Source of the DNA: JANQFM01 sp035471925
GTDB taxonomy: Bacteria > Acidobacteriota > UBA6911 > RPQK01 > DATIPO01
Assembly: GCA_035471925.1 (NCBI GenBank)
Contig: DATIPO010000206.1
Location: forward strand, 1 to 64,000
DNA: 64,000 nt
Direction: 5' to 3'
Part shown: positions 32,456-41,910 of the stretch, in pieces
Layout of the letters: each line of letters opens with the position of its first letter
Position numbering within the stretch: position 1 is the first letter of the stretch
Notes under the pieces: model-generated
Seen by the model: the letters and a program-made list of their open reading frames with translations, nothing else
Told to the model about the DNA's origin: nothing
Database searches by the model: none
Position numbers and translations under genes: made by a program

Positions 32456-34915
32456 ATGACTGAGAGACGCGTCGTCATTTCCGGCATCGGGCTCCTCACG
32501 CCCCTCGGCATCGGACACGAGAACGTCTGGAAGGCTCTGCTGGAGGGCCTTTGCGGGACGGCCCCGGTGAAGAGCTTCTGTACCGATGACTACCCGGCTC
32601 ATTTGGGCGGTGAGGTCCCCGGCTTTGACCCGTCCCGTTTCTTGCGCCGCCAAAGTCCAGGTCAGATGGGACGTGCTTCCCAGATGGCCGTGGCCGCTGC
32701 GCTGCTCTCGCTGGAAGACGCCGGTTTAGTGAGCGGACCCGTGTTGGAGGAAGAGGCGTCCGGGAAAAACCCTCAGGATTGGGGCGGTGCCATCGACGAG
32801 GTGCCCGCCCGCCGCTGCGGCGTCGTCATGGGGACAACTTCGGGCGAACCGATCATCGTGGAGCGCTACAACGACGCCCGCCACGCCGGCAAGCCGGACG
32901 ATTTCCCGGCCCGCCTCTTCGCCCAATACCCCTGCTCGGCCCTGGCCCACACGGTAGCTGACGAATTCCAGTGGACAGGAGGAGCCCTCACCATCCCCAC
33001 GGCCTGCGCGGCGGGGAATTACGCCATCGGCTACGCCCGTGACCTGATCCTCAACGGACGGCTCGACTTGGCTCTGGCCGGAGGCAGCGATGCCTTCTCC
33101 CGTATCCCCTACGCTGGTTTCGGACGCTTGGGCGCCATCGCGCCCGACTTCTGCCGTCCCTTCGATCGCGACCGCCAGGGGATGATCCCGGGCGAAGGCG
33201 CCGCCATGCTGGTGCTGGAAAGCGAATCCTCGGCCCGCCGCCGAGGTGCCCGAATCTACGCGGAAGTCCTGGCCTGCGGGGTGAGCTGCGATGCCCACCA
33301 CATGACGGCCGGACATCCCGAGGGCAACGGAGCCGTCCGGGCCATTCAGGCTGCCCTGCGTGAGAGCCGCCTCGACCCTGGCGAGATCGACTACATCTGC
33401 GCCCACGGAACCGGGACACCCACCAATGACCGCATCGAGTCGCTGGCCGTCCACCGGGTCTTTGGAGAGCGGGCCCGCCGTCTGCCCATGAGTTCCATCA
33501 AGTCGATGCTGGGACACACCATGGGCGCCGCGTCCGCCATCGAAGCCGCAGCCTGCGCGCTGGCCATCCATACGGGAGACGTCCCGCCCACCATCAACTT
33601 CCAGACTCCAGACCCGGATTGCCAGATCGACTGCATCCCCAACGCCGCCCGCCGCATCCATCCAAAAGTGGTTCTCAATAACGCCTACGCCTTCGGCGGC
33701 ACCAACGCCTCCCTGTGCCTGCGCCAATGGGATGCTCCCGCCGCGGCAGCCCCTCCTTCCCCACAGGCTACGCCCTCGATGGCAGGTCAGCGGGATGGCG
33801 TTGGACGTGATAATGCCTCTCGAGCGGAAGAAAAAGTCGGCTCCAGCACATCTTCTGGGGAAGGTCAGTCGGAGCCCGGCTTGCCCGGAGAGAGTGCATC
33901 GAGCCAGGTCCGTTGGAGCTCGGGTCAAGGCCCTGTGCCGATCGCTGTCACGGGTATGGCGGTCATTACCGAGGACAGCGGCATCGACCCCAAAGCCATT
34001 CTGGGACGCAAAGGGCTGCGCCCGCTCGACCGGGCTGCCCGCCTGCTTGCTTGCGCTGCCAAGCAAGCTCTGGAGGACGCCCACCTCACCGATCTGCTGG
34101 CCCGAGACCCCTCGGCCATCGGCCTCGTCAACGGCACTCTGGTGGGTGGACTGCGAAGCATTGTCGATTTTGACCAGACTATCCTTGAGGACTCGCCTAA
34201 GTTCGTCAATCCCGTGGCCTTCGCCAACACGGTCATCAACGCACCGGCCGGCCAGACCGCAATCAAGCTGGGCCTGCAAGGCCTCAACTCGACGATTACT
34301 TCGGGCCTGACTTCGTCCCTGACCGCCATCGCCTACGCCGCCGACGCTCTTCGCGCCGGACGGGCTCGCGTCCTCTTGGCCGGAGGCGCCGAGGAATCCT
34401 CGCCCTACACGCAGGAAGCCTACAAACGTCTCGGTCTTGGGGAGAGTGGTTCAGGTAGTGAACGGGGCAGCCCTCAGGAGGGCGCTGCTCTCCTGGTCCT
34501 CCAGCCGCTAGATCGGGCACGGCGCCCTCTGGCACTCATTTCCGGCCACGGCCACGCCTGTGGGACCCCCGCCACACCCCCGGCAGCGGTGCTCGAACAG
34601 GCAATCAGCCAAGCCGTGGCTCAGGCTCAAGTGGCGTCCGATGACATCGACCTCATTCTTAACGCCTCTATTAAGGACCGGCGTCTAGCCGATCCCGCCC
34701 ATGCAGCTTTAGAATCCGTCTTCCAGGCACCCTTAAGAAGCCTGCCGGTCCAGAGCCTGGATTCTCAGACCTCCGATGCCTTAGGCGCAACTTCCGCCCA
34801 GGTCGTGGCCCGGGCGATCCGTTTATTCGCGCAGGGCGACTCTCCGTCCCACATCCTCATTCATCACTTGACCTGTGACCGTCAAGCGGCTGCCTTGATC
34901 GTCTCCAGGACATAG
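32456..34915 (+). CDS. Fused beta-ketoacyl synthase and chain-length-factor-like protein (KS-CLF)
   Basis: An 819-residue protein with two thiolase-fold halves. The N-terminal half (1-425) is a complete FabF-type ketosynthase: MTERRVVISGIGLLTPLG, Cys184 in TIPTACAAGN, His317 in HGTGTPTND, His354 in GHTMGAASAIE and the NAYAFGGTNASL glycine-rich loop. A ~65-residue Ser/Ala/Gly/Pro linker follows. The C-terminal half (~495-819) keeps the fold (IGLVNGTLVGGLRSIVDF, INAPAGQTAIKLGL, RARVLLAGGAEESSP). However, the nucleophile position reads TITSGLTSSLTAI without Cys, and both catalytic histidine motifs are lost (SDALGATSA). Active plus inactive KS is the logic of KS-alpha/CLF pairs in type II polyketide and aryl-polyene synthases, where they are normally separate subunits. 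It follows the ACP gene after 71 bp and ends the operon. Confidence 0.88.
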   Translation: MTERRVVISGIGLLTPLGIGHENVWKALLEGLCGTAPVKSFCTDDYPAHLGGEVPGFDPSRFLRRQSPGQMGRASQMAVAAALLSLEDAGLVSGPVLEEEASGKNPQDWGGAIDEVPARRCGVVMGTTSGEPIIVERYNDARHAGKPDDFPARLFAQYPCSALAHTVADEFQWTGGALTIPTACAAGNYAIGYARDLILNGRLDLALAGGSDAFSRIPYAGFGRLGAIAPDFCRPFDRDRQGMIPGEGAAMLVLESESSARRRGARIYAEVLACGVSCDAHHMTAGHPEGNGAVRAIQAALRESRLDPGEIDYICAHGTGTPTNDRIESLAVHRVFGERARRLPMSSIKSMLGHTMGAASAIEAAACALAIHTGDVPPTINFQTPDPDCQIDCIPNAARRIHPKVVLNNAYAFGGTNASLCLRQWDAPAAAAPPSPQATPSMAGQRDGVGRDNASRAEEKVGSSTSSGEGQSEPGLPGESASSQVRWSSGQGPVPIAVTGMAVITEDSGIDPKAILGRKGLRPLDRAARLLACAAKQALEDAHLTDLLARDPSAIGLVNGTLVGGLRSIVDFDQTILEDSPKFVNPVAFANTVINAPAGQTAIKLGLQGLNSTITSGLTSSLTAIAYAADALRAGRARVLLAGGAEESSPYTQEAYKRLGLGESGSGSERGSPQEGAALLVLQPLDRARRPLALISGHGHACGTPATPPAAVLEQAISQAVAQAQVASDDIDLILNASIKDRRLADPAHAALESVFQAPLRSLPVQSLDSQTSDALGATSAQVVARAIRLFAQGDSPSHILIHHLTCDRQAAALIVSRT

Positions 34916-35026
34916 CCCGCCAGACTGTCGTCCATTCCTTGGACGATCACGTGGGATGGGAGATCCTGTTCGGCTCTGGAGGGGCCGAGGTTCAGCAACT
35001 TGAGTCCGGCAATTTGGCAACCGTCC

Positions 35027-38000
35027 TCACTCCTCCAGCAGGGGTTGGGATTCGATGGCGGAGAGGTAGCGCAGGCGGGTGTCGCCGAAGAGGGCGAAGG
35101 CGATGACCGGGGTGTCGGCGGTGACTTCCAGATAGCCTCCCACTTGCTCGAAAGCGGTGCCGAAGAAGGCTGGGGTGTTGAGAAGATCGACGCGGCGTTG
35201 ACCCGCTTGCAGGGAGAAGGTTCGGGACGCCGTGAGGGTGCCGTCGGGGGCGAAAGCGCGCAGGGTAATCGGGGCTGGCGCGTCCTCGTCGTTGAGCAGG
35301 GCCAAGCCGGTGAAGATGTTGAATTCGTCCGATTGGGCCAAGTGGAGGAAGAGGCTGTCACGGCGTCCCTGGGCGATGAGCGGGAGCATGGAGCGGAAGC
35401 CGTTTCCGCCGAATTCGATGGCGCCCAGCACCGGGACCGGCTGAGGATTGGCGGCGCCGACCTGGGCCAGGGTCACTTCCAGGAATCCACTGATGGTTTC
35501 TCCCGCCTCCGGCTGCAGGCCGAGCAGGTCGGAAAGGTCGGCGCTCCGGCGCTGATTGGGCTCAAGGTCAAGTTGCCCTTGTCCCAGCAGTTGGGAGGCG
35601 TCGTCGCGGGCCCGCACCGTGGCTCGGATGGAGGTTGTCCCAGGGTTGACGAGGTGAAGGCGGCTGCCGCCTCCGTTGGCGTCCACGAAGAAGTGGGGCG
35701 CCAGCAAGCGCAAGGTGCTTTCAGCCGTGCGTCCCGCGGCTGACAGGAAGCTGTCGGCGTCGGCGCGGAACTGGAAACCCTTCAAGGGGCGGTCGGAGTG
35801 TACGGCCATCCAGCCGTTGATGGTGACTTGACCCGGGAAGAGATCCGACAGCGCCGCTTGCAGCGTCCCCTCGGCTGGCAACGTCCGGCTGACCTCATTG
35901 ATCACCTGAGATTGACCTGAAAGCGAGGGTTGGGCGGAGGTTGTGGCGTCGGCGAGAAGGGTGATGCTCACCGAAGCCGGCTGGTCGCCGGGATTGAAAA
36001 GGTGGAGGACGGTATCGGAGTCGGTGGATTCTCGTGCCAAGGGGAAGAGCAGATCATTCGATTCTTCCAGAGAGGCGCCGATGCCGTCGAGGCGGCGCAG
36101 TCCGGAGTCGCCCACCATGAAGAATCCTTGAATGTCCATCCCTTGGCCTTGGGCCTTGATGGAGGTGATTTGGGGAGCATCGAAGACCTCTGATGAGGTC
36201 AAGCTGAGCTGGCGGGCGTTGCCCAGATCCTCATGGCGGGTGGGGACGGCAGGCTGTCCGGTGTCCGTGAGTCCGTCGAAGAGAACTTGGCCGCCCTGTG
36301 CTTCAACGGAACGCACGGCCAGTCCCACGAAGTCGTTGGCGAATCGGTCTGAGGCCGCTGAGAGCGAATAGGGCGCCAGCATCACGAGGGGTGCCGGCTG
36401 CGGTGGCTGGGGAGGCTCAGGCGGACTGGTGCGGCCGTCGACGGCCGGTCCGCCGGGATCGAGGATGACTCCGTTGGCGCTGCGGTCGGCGTCGCCGCGT
36501 CCGCCGTCGCGGAAGTGGAGGACGACTCGGTCGTTGAAGACCTCGGCTCCCGTGTCGCCGTCGAAGAGGAATTCGTACCAGTGAGACGACGGATCCTGGG
36601 GCGTGGGGCCGTACTGGAAATAGGAGTCGGGTTGGGCCGTGGTGGTGTGCATCCACAGCGTCAGGGCCACCGACTGTCCGGGTGCCAGTCCGCTCGCGCT
36701 GAAGCCCAGCAGTCCCGAGGGCAGTTCGACGCCCTCAAGCTCGGGATCGAGGGGCGGAGGCTGCTGGGCCGCTACATCGGACAAGTCGACGCCCGGAGGT
36801 GCCTCCAGCGTCAGCAGGTCGCCTTTGACTGAGCGCAGAGTCGAGACATTGCGCTGATTGCGGTCGGGGGTTCCGTCGCCGTTTCCGTCGCCTTGGTTGG
36901 GAGCCTCGTCCTCGGCCAGGTCGGGGACCCCGTCGAAGTCGCTGTCGCCGCGCACCAAGGTGGTTTCGTCATCGCTGTTGTTGAAGCTGCGGGGGTCGGG
37001 AGTATCGGAAGTGACGCGGGCCGTGTTGCGCAAGGTGCCCTCCTGAGTGGGACGCACCACGACTTCCACAAGGCGCGTTTGGGCGGGCGCCAGATCGCCC
37101 AGGGGGCAGCGCAGTTGGCGTCCGCTCAAGGTGCAGCCCTCGGCCTCCACCAGTTCGACTTGGGCGGGCAAGTCGTCGAAGGCCGTGACGTCCTGGGCGA
37201 TGGATGGGCCCAGGTTGCGGACCTCCAGGGTGTAGACGAGTTCGCGCCCGATGGCAGCGGGGTCACTGAGGTCGCGCTTGACGATGAGCAGGTCTGCTTG
37301 GGCCTCCACCCGGGTGGAGGCGACACGCCTGTTGTTGGCGCTGTTGGGATCGCTGGGATCGGCCTCGACATTGGCTTCGAAACGCAACGTGCCGGTGAAA
37401 TCCTCTGGGGTTTGCCAGTTGACCGTGTAGTTCCGCTGGGAACCTGCGCCCACGGTGCCTAGCGAGCAGTTGAGGGACGAACCCGAAGAACTGCATCCGC
37501 CGGGCGAGACTCCCGCCAGTTGGCCTTGGATCGGCAGGTCGAGCGAGAGCTGCGTGTTGGTGGCGCTTTCAGGTCCGGCGTTGGACACCACCACCGAGTA
37601 GGTGATCACTTCTCCCGGCACAGCCGGGTCAGGCGAGTCGTTGACGGAAACGCCTACGTCGGCTCCGCTGGCCGGGACGAAGGTGGTCTCGCTGTCGCTG
37701 TTGTTTCCGGTTGCCGGGTCGTCGGTGGAGGATGATACCGAGGCGTCGCTGCGCAGCGTACCCGAGGCCGAGGACTCGACGTTGACGTTCACGGTGACAC
37801 TCTCTGACTGTCCGGACGTGAAATCTCCCAGCGAGCAGGTCACCCGTCCCACGCTGTGAGAACAGGATCCGGTGCTGGAGGAGGCCGAGACATAATCGGT
37901 CTGGTTGGAGAGGTCGACGGCCAGCGAAACATTCTCAGCGGTGTCGGGGCCGTTGTTGGCCACCTCGAGGCTGTAGGCCAAGGCCGATCCCGCGGTCGCG

Positions 38001-39433
38001 GGATCGGTGGAGTCGTTTATGGTCACCCGCAAGTCGGCTTCCTGGCCGGGCGGGGGAGGGGGCGCCTGCTCAGAAGGGTAGAGATGCAGCATGGCTGCTT
38101 CGTCGTCGCTTCCCAGGCTGGCCCCGCGTCCGTCGCCGTAGGCACTGGAACGCATGATGGCGCCCGAGACGGAGGAGTGGGCCAGTCCCAGCGCGTGTCC
38201 GACCTCGTGGGCGAAGACCTCGGCTGCGTTCTTGCCGTTGTTGCCGGCGAAGAAGCAGCCGGCGCCGTCCTGAGTGACGACTTCGCCTTCCATGGCGCGA
38301 TGGTAGTTCTCGCCCTGAAAGTTCTGGGTGGAGGTGGTGAAGTAGGGTCCGCCAAGGGCCAGAACGCCTCCCGAACCGCACTCGAAGGTGCCGTCGATGG
38401 TGTCGTTGGGATCGTCGAAAAGAACCGTGTTAACGCCGTCGCTGCCGTTGAACTCGCCTGTGGAAGTGGTGGTGCCGCCGTAGAACAGGTCGACGGTCGA
38501 TCCGGTCACGCCGCTCCAAGCGTCGAGGGCGTCCTCAACTTCGCTGAAGGCTCCGCCCGGGACCTCGGGAAGTCCGTCTTCGTGGGCCCGCCAGGTAACC
38601 GATCCGCCCGAGTCGAAGGCGAACCAGCGGATGGGTGAGCCGTTCGACATCGTGAGTACGAAGCGGGGACGCGGAACCCGTCGGGGATCGATACTGGTGA
38701 AGTAGTCTGGAGGAGTGTCGGCAAAGGCGGATGGGCGGTCCGGCTGGTCGTCGATGGGCTGGGCTCCTGACCTCGCGCCACCAGGACCGGTGGGCTGCAG
38801 TTGGCTCCCGCCGCGGACGCCCGAAGGGTTGGCGGACGCCTGGCCCTGCAAGGCCAGCCAGTCGGCGAACCGTTCGAAGTCGCGCGCCCTCTCAGGTTGG
38901 GCGCCGCCTGCGCGCGAGGCGAATCCCCGCGCGCCGTCCAGATCGCGCAGGGCCAGACTGCGCCCGCGGTAGAGGACTTGGTGGAAGGCCCCCAGCATGA
39001 GTTGGTGGATGCCCAGCGTTCCGTCATTGCGGTCCTGAAGAAAGAGGATGGCCCGGGAACCGCGCCGGAAGCGCGGGGAGGCGTCGATGCGGAGTCCGCT
39101 GCCGTCGGGATAGCGCCCGCCGGGAACGCTGACCGTCACCTGGTTTTGGCCGGTGGCGTTCTTGAGCCAGCGCAGGACTCGTACCTGGTAGCGCGTCCGT
39201 GGCGCTTCGCCCGCCTGCGGGCCCCGCCAGGAGAGCACTTCCACCACGGCGATATGATCGCTGCGCGCCGCCAAATCGGCGTCCGACATCATCACGAAGG
39301 AGGTGGCCAGGACCGTGGCGGTCAAGGCCAGCACCCAAGCGGCTAGAACCACTGCCGTCCGCAGCCGTCCTGGTTGCCGGTCAGATCGTCCCAAAGATGA
39401 AGAGTCCGCCCGAAAAGGGAAGTGGAGCACCAT
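35027..39433 (-). CDS. Giant exported matrixin-like metalloprotease with DUF11 repeats
   Basis: A 1468-residue protein. It has an N-terminal TM/signal segment (about 24-46, TAVVLAAWVLALTATVLA). A matrixin-type zinc protease domain carries HEVGHALGLAHS, the HExxHxxGxxH motif, with a following IMRSSAYG Met-turn-like segment. Three DUF11 repeats follow, each with a [TS]xDP...YxLxVxNxGP core. A calcium loop block (DSDFDGVPD, GDGNGDGTPD) precedes C-terminal beta-sandwich modules with recurring LHLFNPG / LHLVNPG / GLALLNDE cores. ATG 39433 has GAGG 6 nt upstream; a longer frame to 39583 lacks support. It is likely a secreted or surface protease or adhesin. The neighbouring genes are unrelated. Confidence 0.83.
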   Translation of the reverse strand: MVLHFPFRADSSSLGRSDRQPGRLRTAVVLAAWVLALTATVLATSFVMMSDADLAARSDHIAVVEVLSWRGPQAGEAPRTRYQVRVLRWLKNATGQNQVTVSVPGGRYPDGSGLRIDASPRFRRGSRAILFLQDRNDGTLGIHQLMLGAFHQVLYRGRSLALRDLDGARGFASRAGGAQPERARDFERFADWLALQGQASANPSGVRGGSQLQPTGPGGARSGAQPIDDQPDRPSAFADTPPDYFTSIDPRRVPRPRFVLTMSNGSPIRWFAFDSGGSVTWRAHEDGLPEVPGGAFSEVEDALDAWSGVTGSTVDLFYGGTTTSTGEFNGSDGVNTVLFDDPNDTIDGTFECGSGGVLALGGPYFTTSTQNFQGENYHRAMEGEVVTQDGAGCFFAGNNGKNAAEVFAHEVGHALGLAHSSVSGAIMRSSAYGDGRGASLGSDDEAAMLHLYPSEQAPPPPPGQEADLRVTINDSTDPATAGSALAYSLEVANNGPDTAENVSLAVDLSNQTDYVSASSSTGSCSHSVGRVTCSLGDFTSGQSESVTVNVNVESSASGTLRSDASVSSSTDDPATGNNSDSETTFVPASGADVGVSVNDSPDPAVPGEVITYSVVVSNAGPESATNTQLSLDLPIQGQLAGVSPGGCSSSGSSLNCSLGTVGAGSQRNYTVNWQTPEDFTGTLRFEANVEADPSDPNSANNRRVASTRVEAQADLLIVKRDLSDPAAIGRELVYTLEVRNLGPSIAQDVTAFDDLPAQVELVEAEGCTLSGRQLRCPLGDLAPAQTRLVEVVVRPTQEGTLRNTARVTSDTPDPRSFNNSDDETTLVRGDSDFDGVPDLAEDEAPNQGDGNGDGTPDRNQRNVSTLRSVKGDLLTLEAPPGVDLSDVAAQQPPPLDPELEGVELPSGLLGFSASGLAPGQSVALTLWMHTTTAQPDSYFQYGPTPQDPSSHWYEFLFDGDTGAEVFNDRVVLHFRDGGRGDADRSANGVILDPGGPAVDGRTSPPEPPQPPQPAPLVMLAPYSLSAASDRFANDFVGLAVRSVEAQGGQVLFDGLTDTGQPAVPTRHEDLGNARQLSLTSSEVFDAPQITSIKAQGQGMDIQGFFMVGDSGLRRLDGIGASLEESNDLLFPLARESTDSDTVLHLFNPGDQPASVSITLLADATTSAQPSLSGQSQVINEVSRTLPAEGTLQAALSDLFPGQVTINGWMAVHSDRPLKGFQFRADADSFLSAAGRTAESTLRLLAPHFFVDANGGGSRLHLVNPGTTSIRATVRARDDASQLLGQGQLDLEPNQRRSADLSDLLGLQPEAGETISGFLEVTLAQVGAANPQPVPVLGAIEFGGNGFRSMLPLIAQGRRDSLFLHLAQSDEFNIFTGLALLNDEDAPAPITLRAFAPDGTLTASRTFSLQAGQRRVDLLNTPAFFGTAFEQVGGYLEVTADTPVIAFALFGDTRLRYLSAIESQPLLEE

Positions 39434-39619
39434 CGTCAACCTCGCCGCATCACCGTTCGACCGAGGCTCGCCCCGACCGCAGTATACAGAATTCAACCCG
39501 TCGTGAAGGCCCAGACTTCCCTCTCCTTTTCGGCACAGGCGGTCGAGAATTGGGTGATAGATCTCACAAAAAGCGTGCCGCATGCAAGGCCCCCGCCGTT
39601 TGAAGAGAACAAGGCAAGC

Positions 39620-40822
39620 TCAATCGAGGCGGCGGCGGAAGAGGCGGATGGAGGCGGCTAAGCCGGCGGCGAAGAAAACCAGCAGCCAAAGGACCTCCAG
39701 CCACTGCGTCCAGAGAGGGGCGCCCCGCAGCATGATGCCGCGGGTGAGGCGGATGTAGTGGGTCAGGGGCAAAAGCTCGCCCAGCCATTGGGCCGGATCG
39801 GGCATGGCCTCGAAAGGGAACATGAAGCCCGAGAGCAGCACTGACGGCAGGAAGAAGAAAAAAGAAAGCTGGGTGGCCTGGAGTTGGGATTCGGTCACCG
39901 AGGAGATGACCAGTCCCAACGTCAGGTTGGCCAGGATGAAGAAGAAAGAAGCCAACAGCAGGTCGAACAGCGATCCCTCCATGGGGACGGCGAAAATGAC
40001 AAGCCCGGCGGCCAGGATGATGAGGATTTGGAGGATTCCGATGACTACGTAGGGCAGGATCTTGCCGATCATCAGCTCGCTGCGCTTAATGGGGGTGGCG
40101 ATGAGGAATTCGAAAGTGCCGCGCTCCCGCTCGCGCACCAGGGCCAGGGCCGTCATCAGGATCATGGTGGTGGTGAGGATCACTCCCAGCAGAGCCGGCA
40201 CCACGAACACTGCCGTGCGCAGTTGGGGGTTGAAAAAGGACAGCACCACGAATTCCACCGGACGCTCCCGCACCAGTTCGGGCTCCAGTCCGAAGCGTCC
40301 CCGGTTGCGTGATGCGCGCAAGGCGCCAGACTCGCCGGGATTGACCTCGAAGAGCTGGATCTCGTGCTCGATGACCTCCGAGAGTCCGGCCGCGGAAGTG
40401 CGCACCGAGCGGGCCAGGACGGGGTCGGAGGCGTCCACCAGGATGGCGATCTGGGCTCCTCGTCCGCGCCTGTAGCGCCGGTCGAAATCAGGCGGGATCA
40501 AGATCGCCGCCCGCACTTCTCCCTGGCGCAGCAGGGACCGGGCCTGCACTTCGCTGTCGGCGTGATGGGTGACGCGGAAGGTCTGGGTGGCTTGCAGGCG
40601 TCCCACCATGCGGCGCGAGACTTCGGAGTTGGCCCGGTCGACCAAAGCGGTGGAAACCCGGCGGACGTCCTGGTTGATGGCGTAGCCGAAGAGGATGAGC
40701 TGCACCAGGGGCACGAAGACCACGAAGCCCATGGTCAGCCGGTCGCGGTAAAGCTGGCGGACCTCCTTGCGCGTCACCGAAGAAATGCGGCGCACGAATC
40801 CGGCCGGGAGGAATCGTTTCAT
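39620..40822 (-). CDS. ABC-2 type transporter permease (YbhS/YhhJ-like)
   Basis: A 400-residue permease. One TM helix near the N-terminus (GFVVFVPLVQLILFGYAI) is followed by a large extracytoplasmic domain (residues ~45-190). A C-terminal block of five TM helices carries the ABC-2 signature: ALALVRERERGTFEFLIATPIKRSELMIGK. It overlaps the upstream ATPase gene by 4 bp. Together with the HlyD-like and ATPase genes it makes a YbhGFSR-like exporter, here with a single permease gene that would act as a homodimer. The substrate is unknown; drugs and lipids are common for this group. Confidence 0.9.
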   Translation of the reverse strand: MKRFLPAGFVRRISSVTRKEVRQLYRDRLTMGFVVFVPLVQLILFGYAINQDVRRVSTALVDRANSEVSRRMVGRLQATQTFRVTHHADSEVQARSLLRQGEVRAAILIPPDFDRRYRRGRGAQIAILVDASDPVLARSVRTSAAGLSEVIEHEIQLFEVNPGESGALRASRNRGRFGLEPELVRERPVEFVVLSFFNPQLRTAVFVVPALLGVILTTTMILMTALALVRERERGTFEFLIATPIKRSELMIGKILPYVVIGILQILIILAAGLVIFAVPMEGSLFDLLLASFFFILANLTLGLVISSVTESQLQATQLSFFFFLPSVLLSGFMFPFEAMPDPAQWLGELLPLTHYIRLTRGIMLRGAPLWTQWLEVLWLLVFFAAGLAASIRLFRRRLD

Positions 40823-41802
40823 GCGGCCTCCTCTCCGGCGCGCAGGTCTTCACCGTGGGTGAGGGCCACGAATACGTCTTCCAGGTTGGCCTCCACGGAC
40901 GAGCCGTCCACGGGGCCCAAGCCGGCTTCCATCAGCCGGTCGGTGAGGGGCGCCAGCATCTGCTGGGAGGGGGGCGCGTCAGGACGCATGAGGACCCGCA
41001 GCGATCCCCCGATCTGGGCCACGCCCGAGACTTCGGGGACCTGGCGCAGCAGGGCAGCCGCTTCGTCCAGCCGCTCCAGCCGCAGGCGCAAGACACGTCC
41101 GCTCATGGCGCGCGACAATTCCGCCGGACGCCCTTCGATGGCCTTGCGTCCGCGCCGCATCATGCACAGCCGGTAGCAGCGGATGGCTTCGTCCATGTAG
41201 TGGGTCGAGACCAGGATGGTGGTCCCCCGCGCCGCCAGCAGGAAGAGCTTGTCCCAAAAGAGACGGCGGTTTTCAGGATCGACTCCGGCGGTGGGTTCGT
41301 CCAACACCAGCAGCTCAGGCCGGTGGATGTTGGCCGCCGCCAGGGCCAGACGCTGCCTCCATCCGCCGGAAAGCGTGGCGGGACGCTGCTTGCGGCGCTC
41401 CTGCAGTCCGAACTCGTGAAGCGCCTCTTCGACGCGTTCGCGGTGGGGCGAAATGCCGTAAACCTCGGCGGCAAATTCGAGGTTCTCTTCCACCGTCAGG
41501 TCTTGATAGAGGGAAAAACGCTGGGCCATGTATCCGATGCGGGTGCGCAGAGCGTCGGCCTGCTCGGGCATGCACAGCCCCAGGACTTCGACCTGGCCCT
41601 CGGTGGGCTTCATGAGTCCCATCAACATGCGCATCAGGGTCGACTTGCCGGCGCCGTTGGGTCCGAGAAAGCCGAAGACCTCGCCGCTGTCGACTTCGAG
41701 GTCGAGCGAGTCGACGGCGGTCAGCTCCCCGAAGCGCTTAGTGGCTCCCCGGGTGCGGATGGCGGGGTGCCCCTTGTTGGCGGAACGGGCCTCCTCAGGC
41801 AT
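40819..41802 (-). CDS. ABC transporter ATP-binding protein (multidrug/CcmA type)
   Basis: A 327-residue ATPase. Walker A is GPNGAGKSTL, the Q-loop is GYMAQRFSLY, the ABC signature is LSGGWRQRL and Walker B is LLVLDEPTAGVD, with the switch His in STHYMDEA. A C-terminal DrrA/YbhF-like domain follows (about 230-327). ATG 41802 has GGAGGAGG at 8-nt spacing; the in-frame ATG 41826 is less likely. It overlaps the permease gene (ATGA) and powers the exporter with the HlyD-like adaptor upstream. Confidence 0.92.
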   Translation of the reverse strand: MPEEARSANKGHPAIRTRGATKRFGELTAVDSLDLEVDSGEVFGFLGPNGAGKSTLMRMLMGLMKPTEGQVEVLGLCMPEQADALRTRIGYMAQRFSLYQDLTVEENLEFAAEVYGISPHRERVEEALHEFGLQERRKQRPATLSGGWRQRLALAAANIHRPELLVLDEPTAGVDPENRRLFWDKLFLLAARGTTILVSTHYMDEAIRCYRLCMMRRGRKAIEGRPAELSRAMSGRVLRLRLERLDEAAALLRQVPEVSGVAQIGGSLRVLMRPDAPPSQQMLAPLTDRLMEAGLGPVDGSSVEANLEDVFVALTHGEDLRAGEEAA

Positions 41803-41910
41803 TAAGGATCCTCCTCCCGCGACCATCCGCCGCAGCCTTTTCGGGACGTGTCCGATCGACAGCCCCTAAGTCCCTGACGGCCCGGCCCTGCGCCGCTCGC
41901 CGCGAACGGT

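Noticed and set aside
32726..34279. A 517-codon minus frame opposite the ketosynthase
   Set aside because: Antisense to a gene with intact ketosynthase catalytic motifs. No start signal or domain of its own.
18492..34915. Identification of the cluster as carotenoid, aryl-polyene or ladderane biosynthesis
   Set aside because: No phytoene synthase, no ammonia-lyase or dehydratase set and no radical SAM genes are present. The shared families (CrtI-like, KS, CLF, ACP, acyltransferase) are not enough to name a product.
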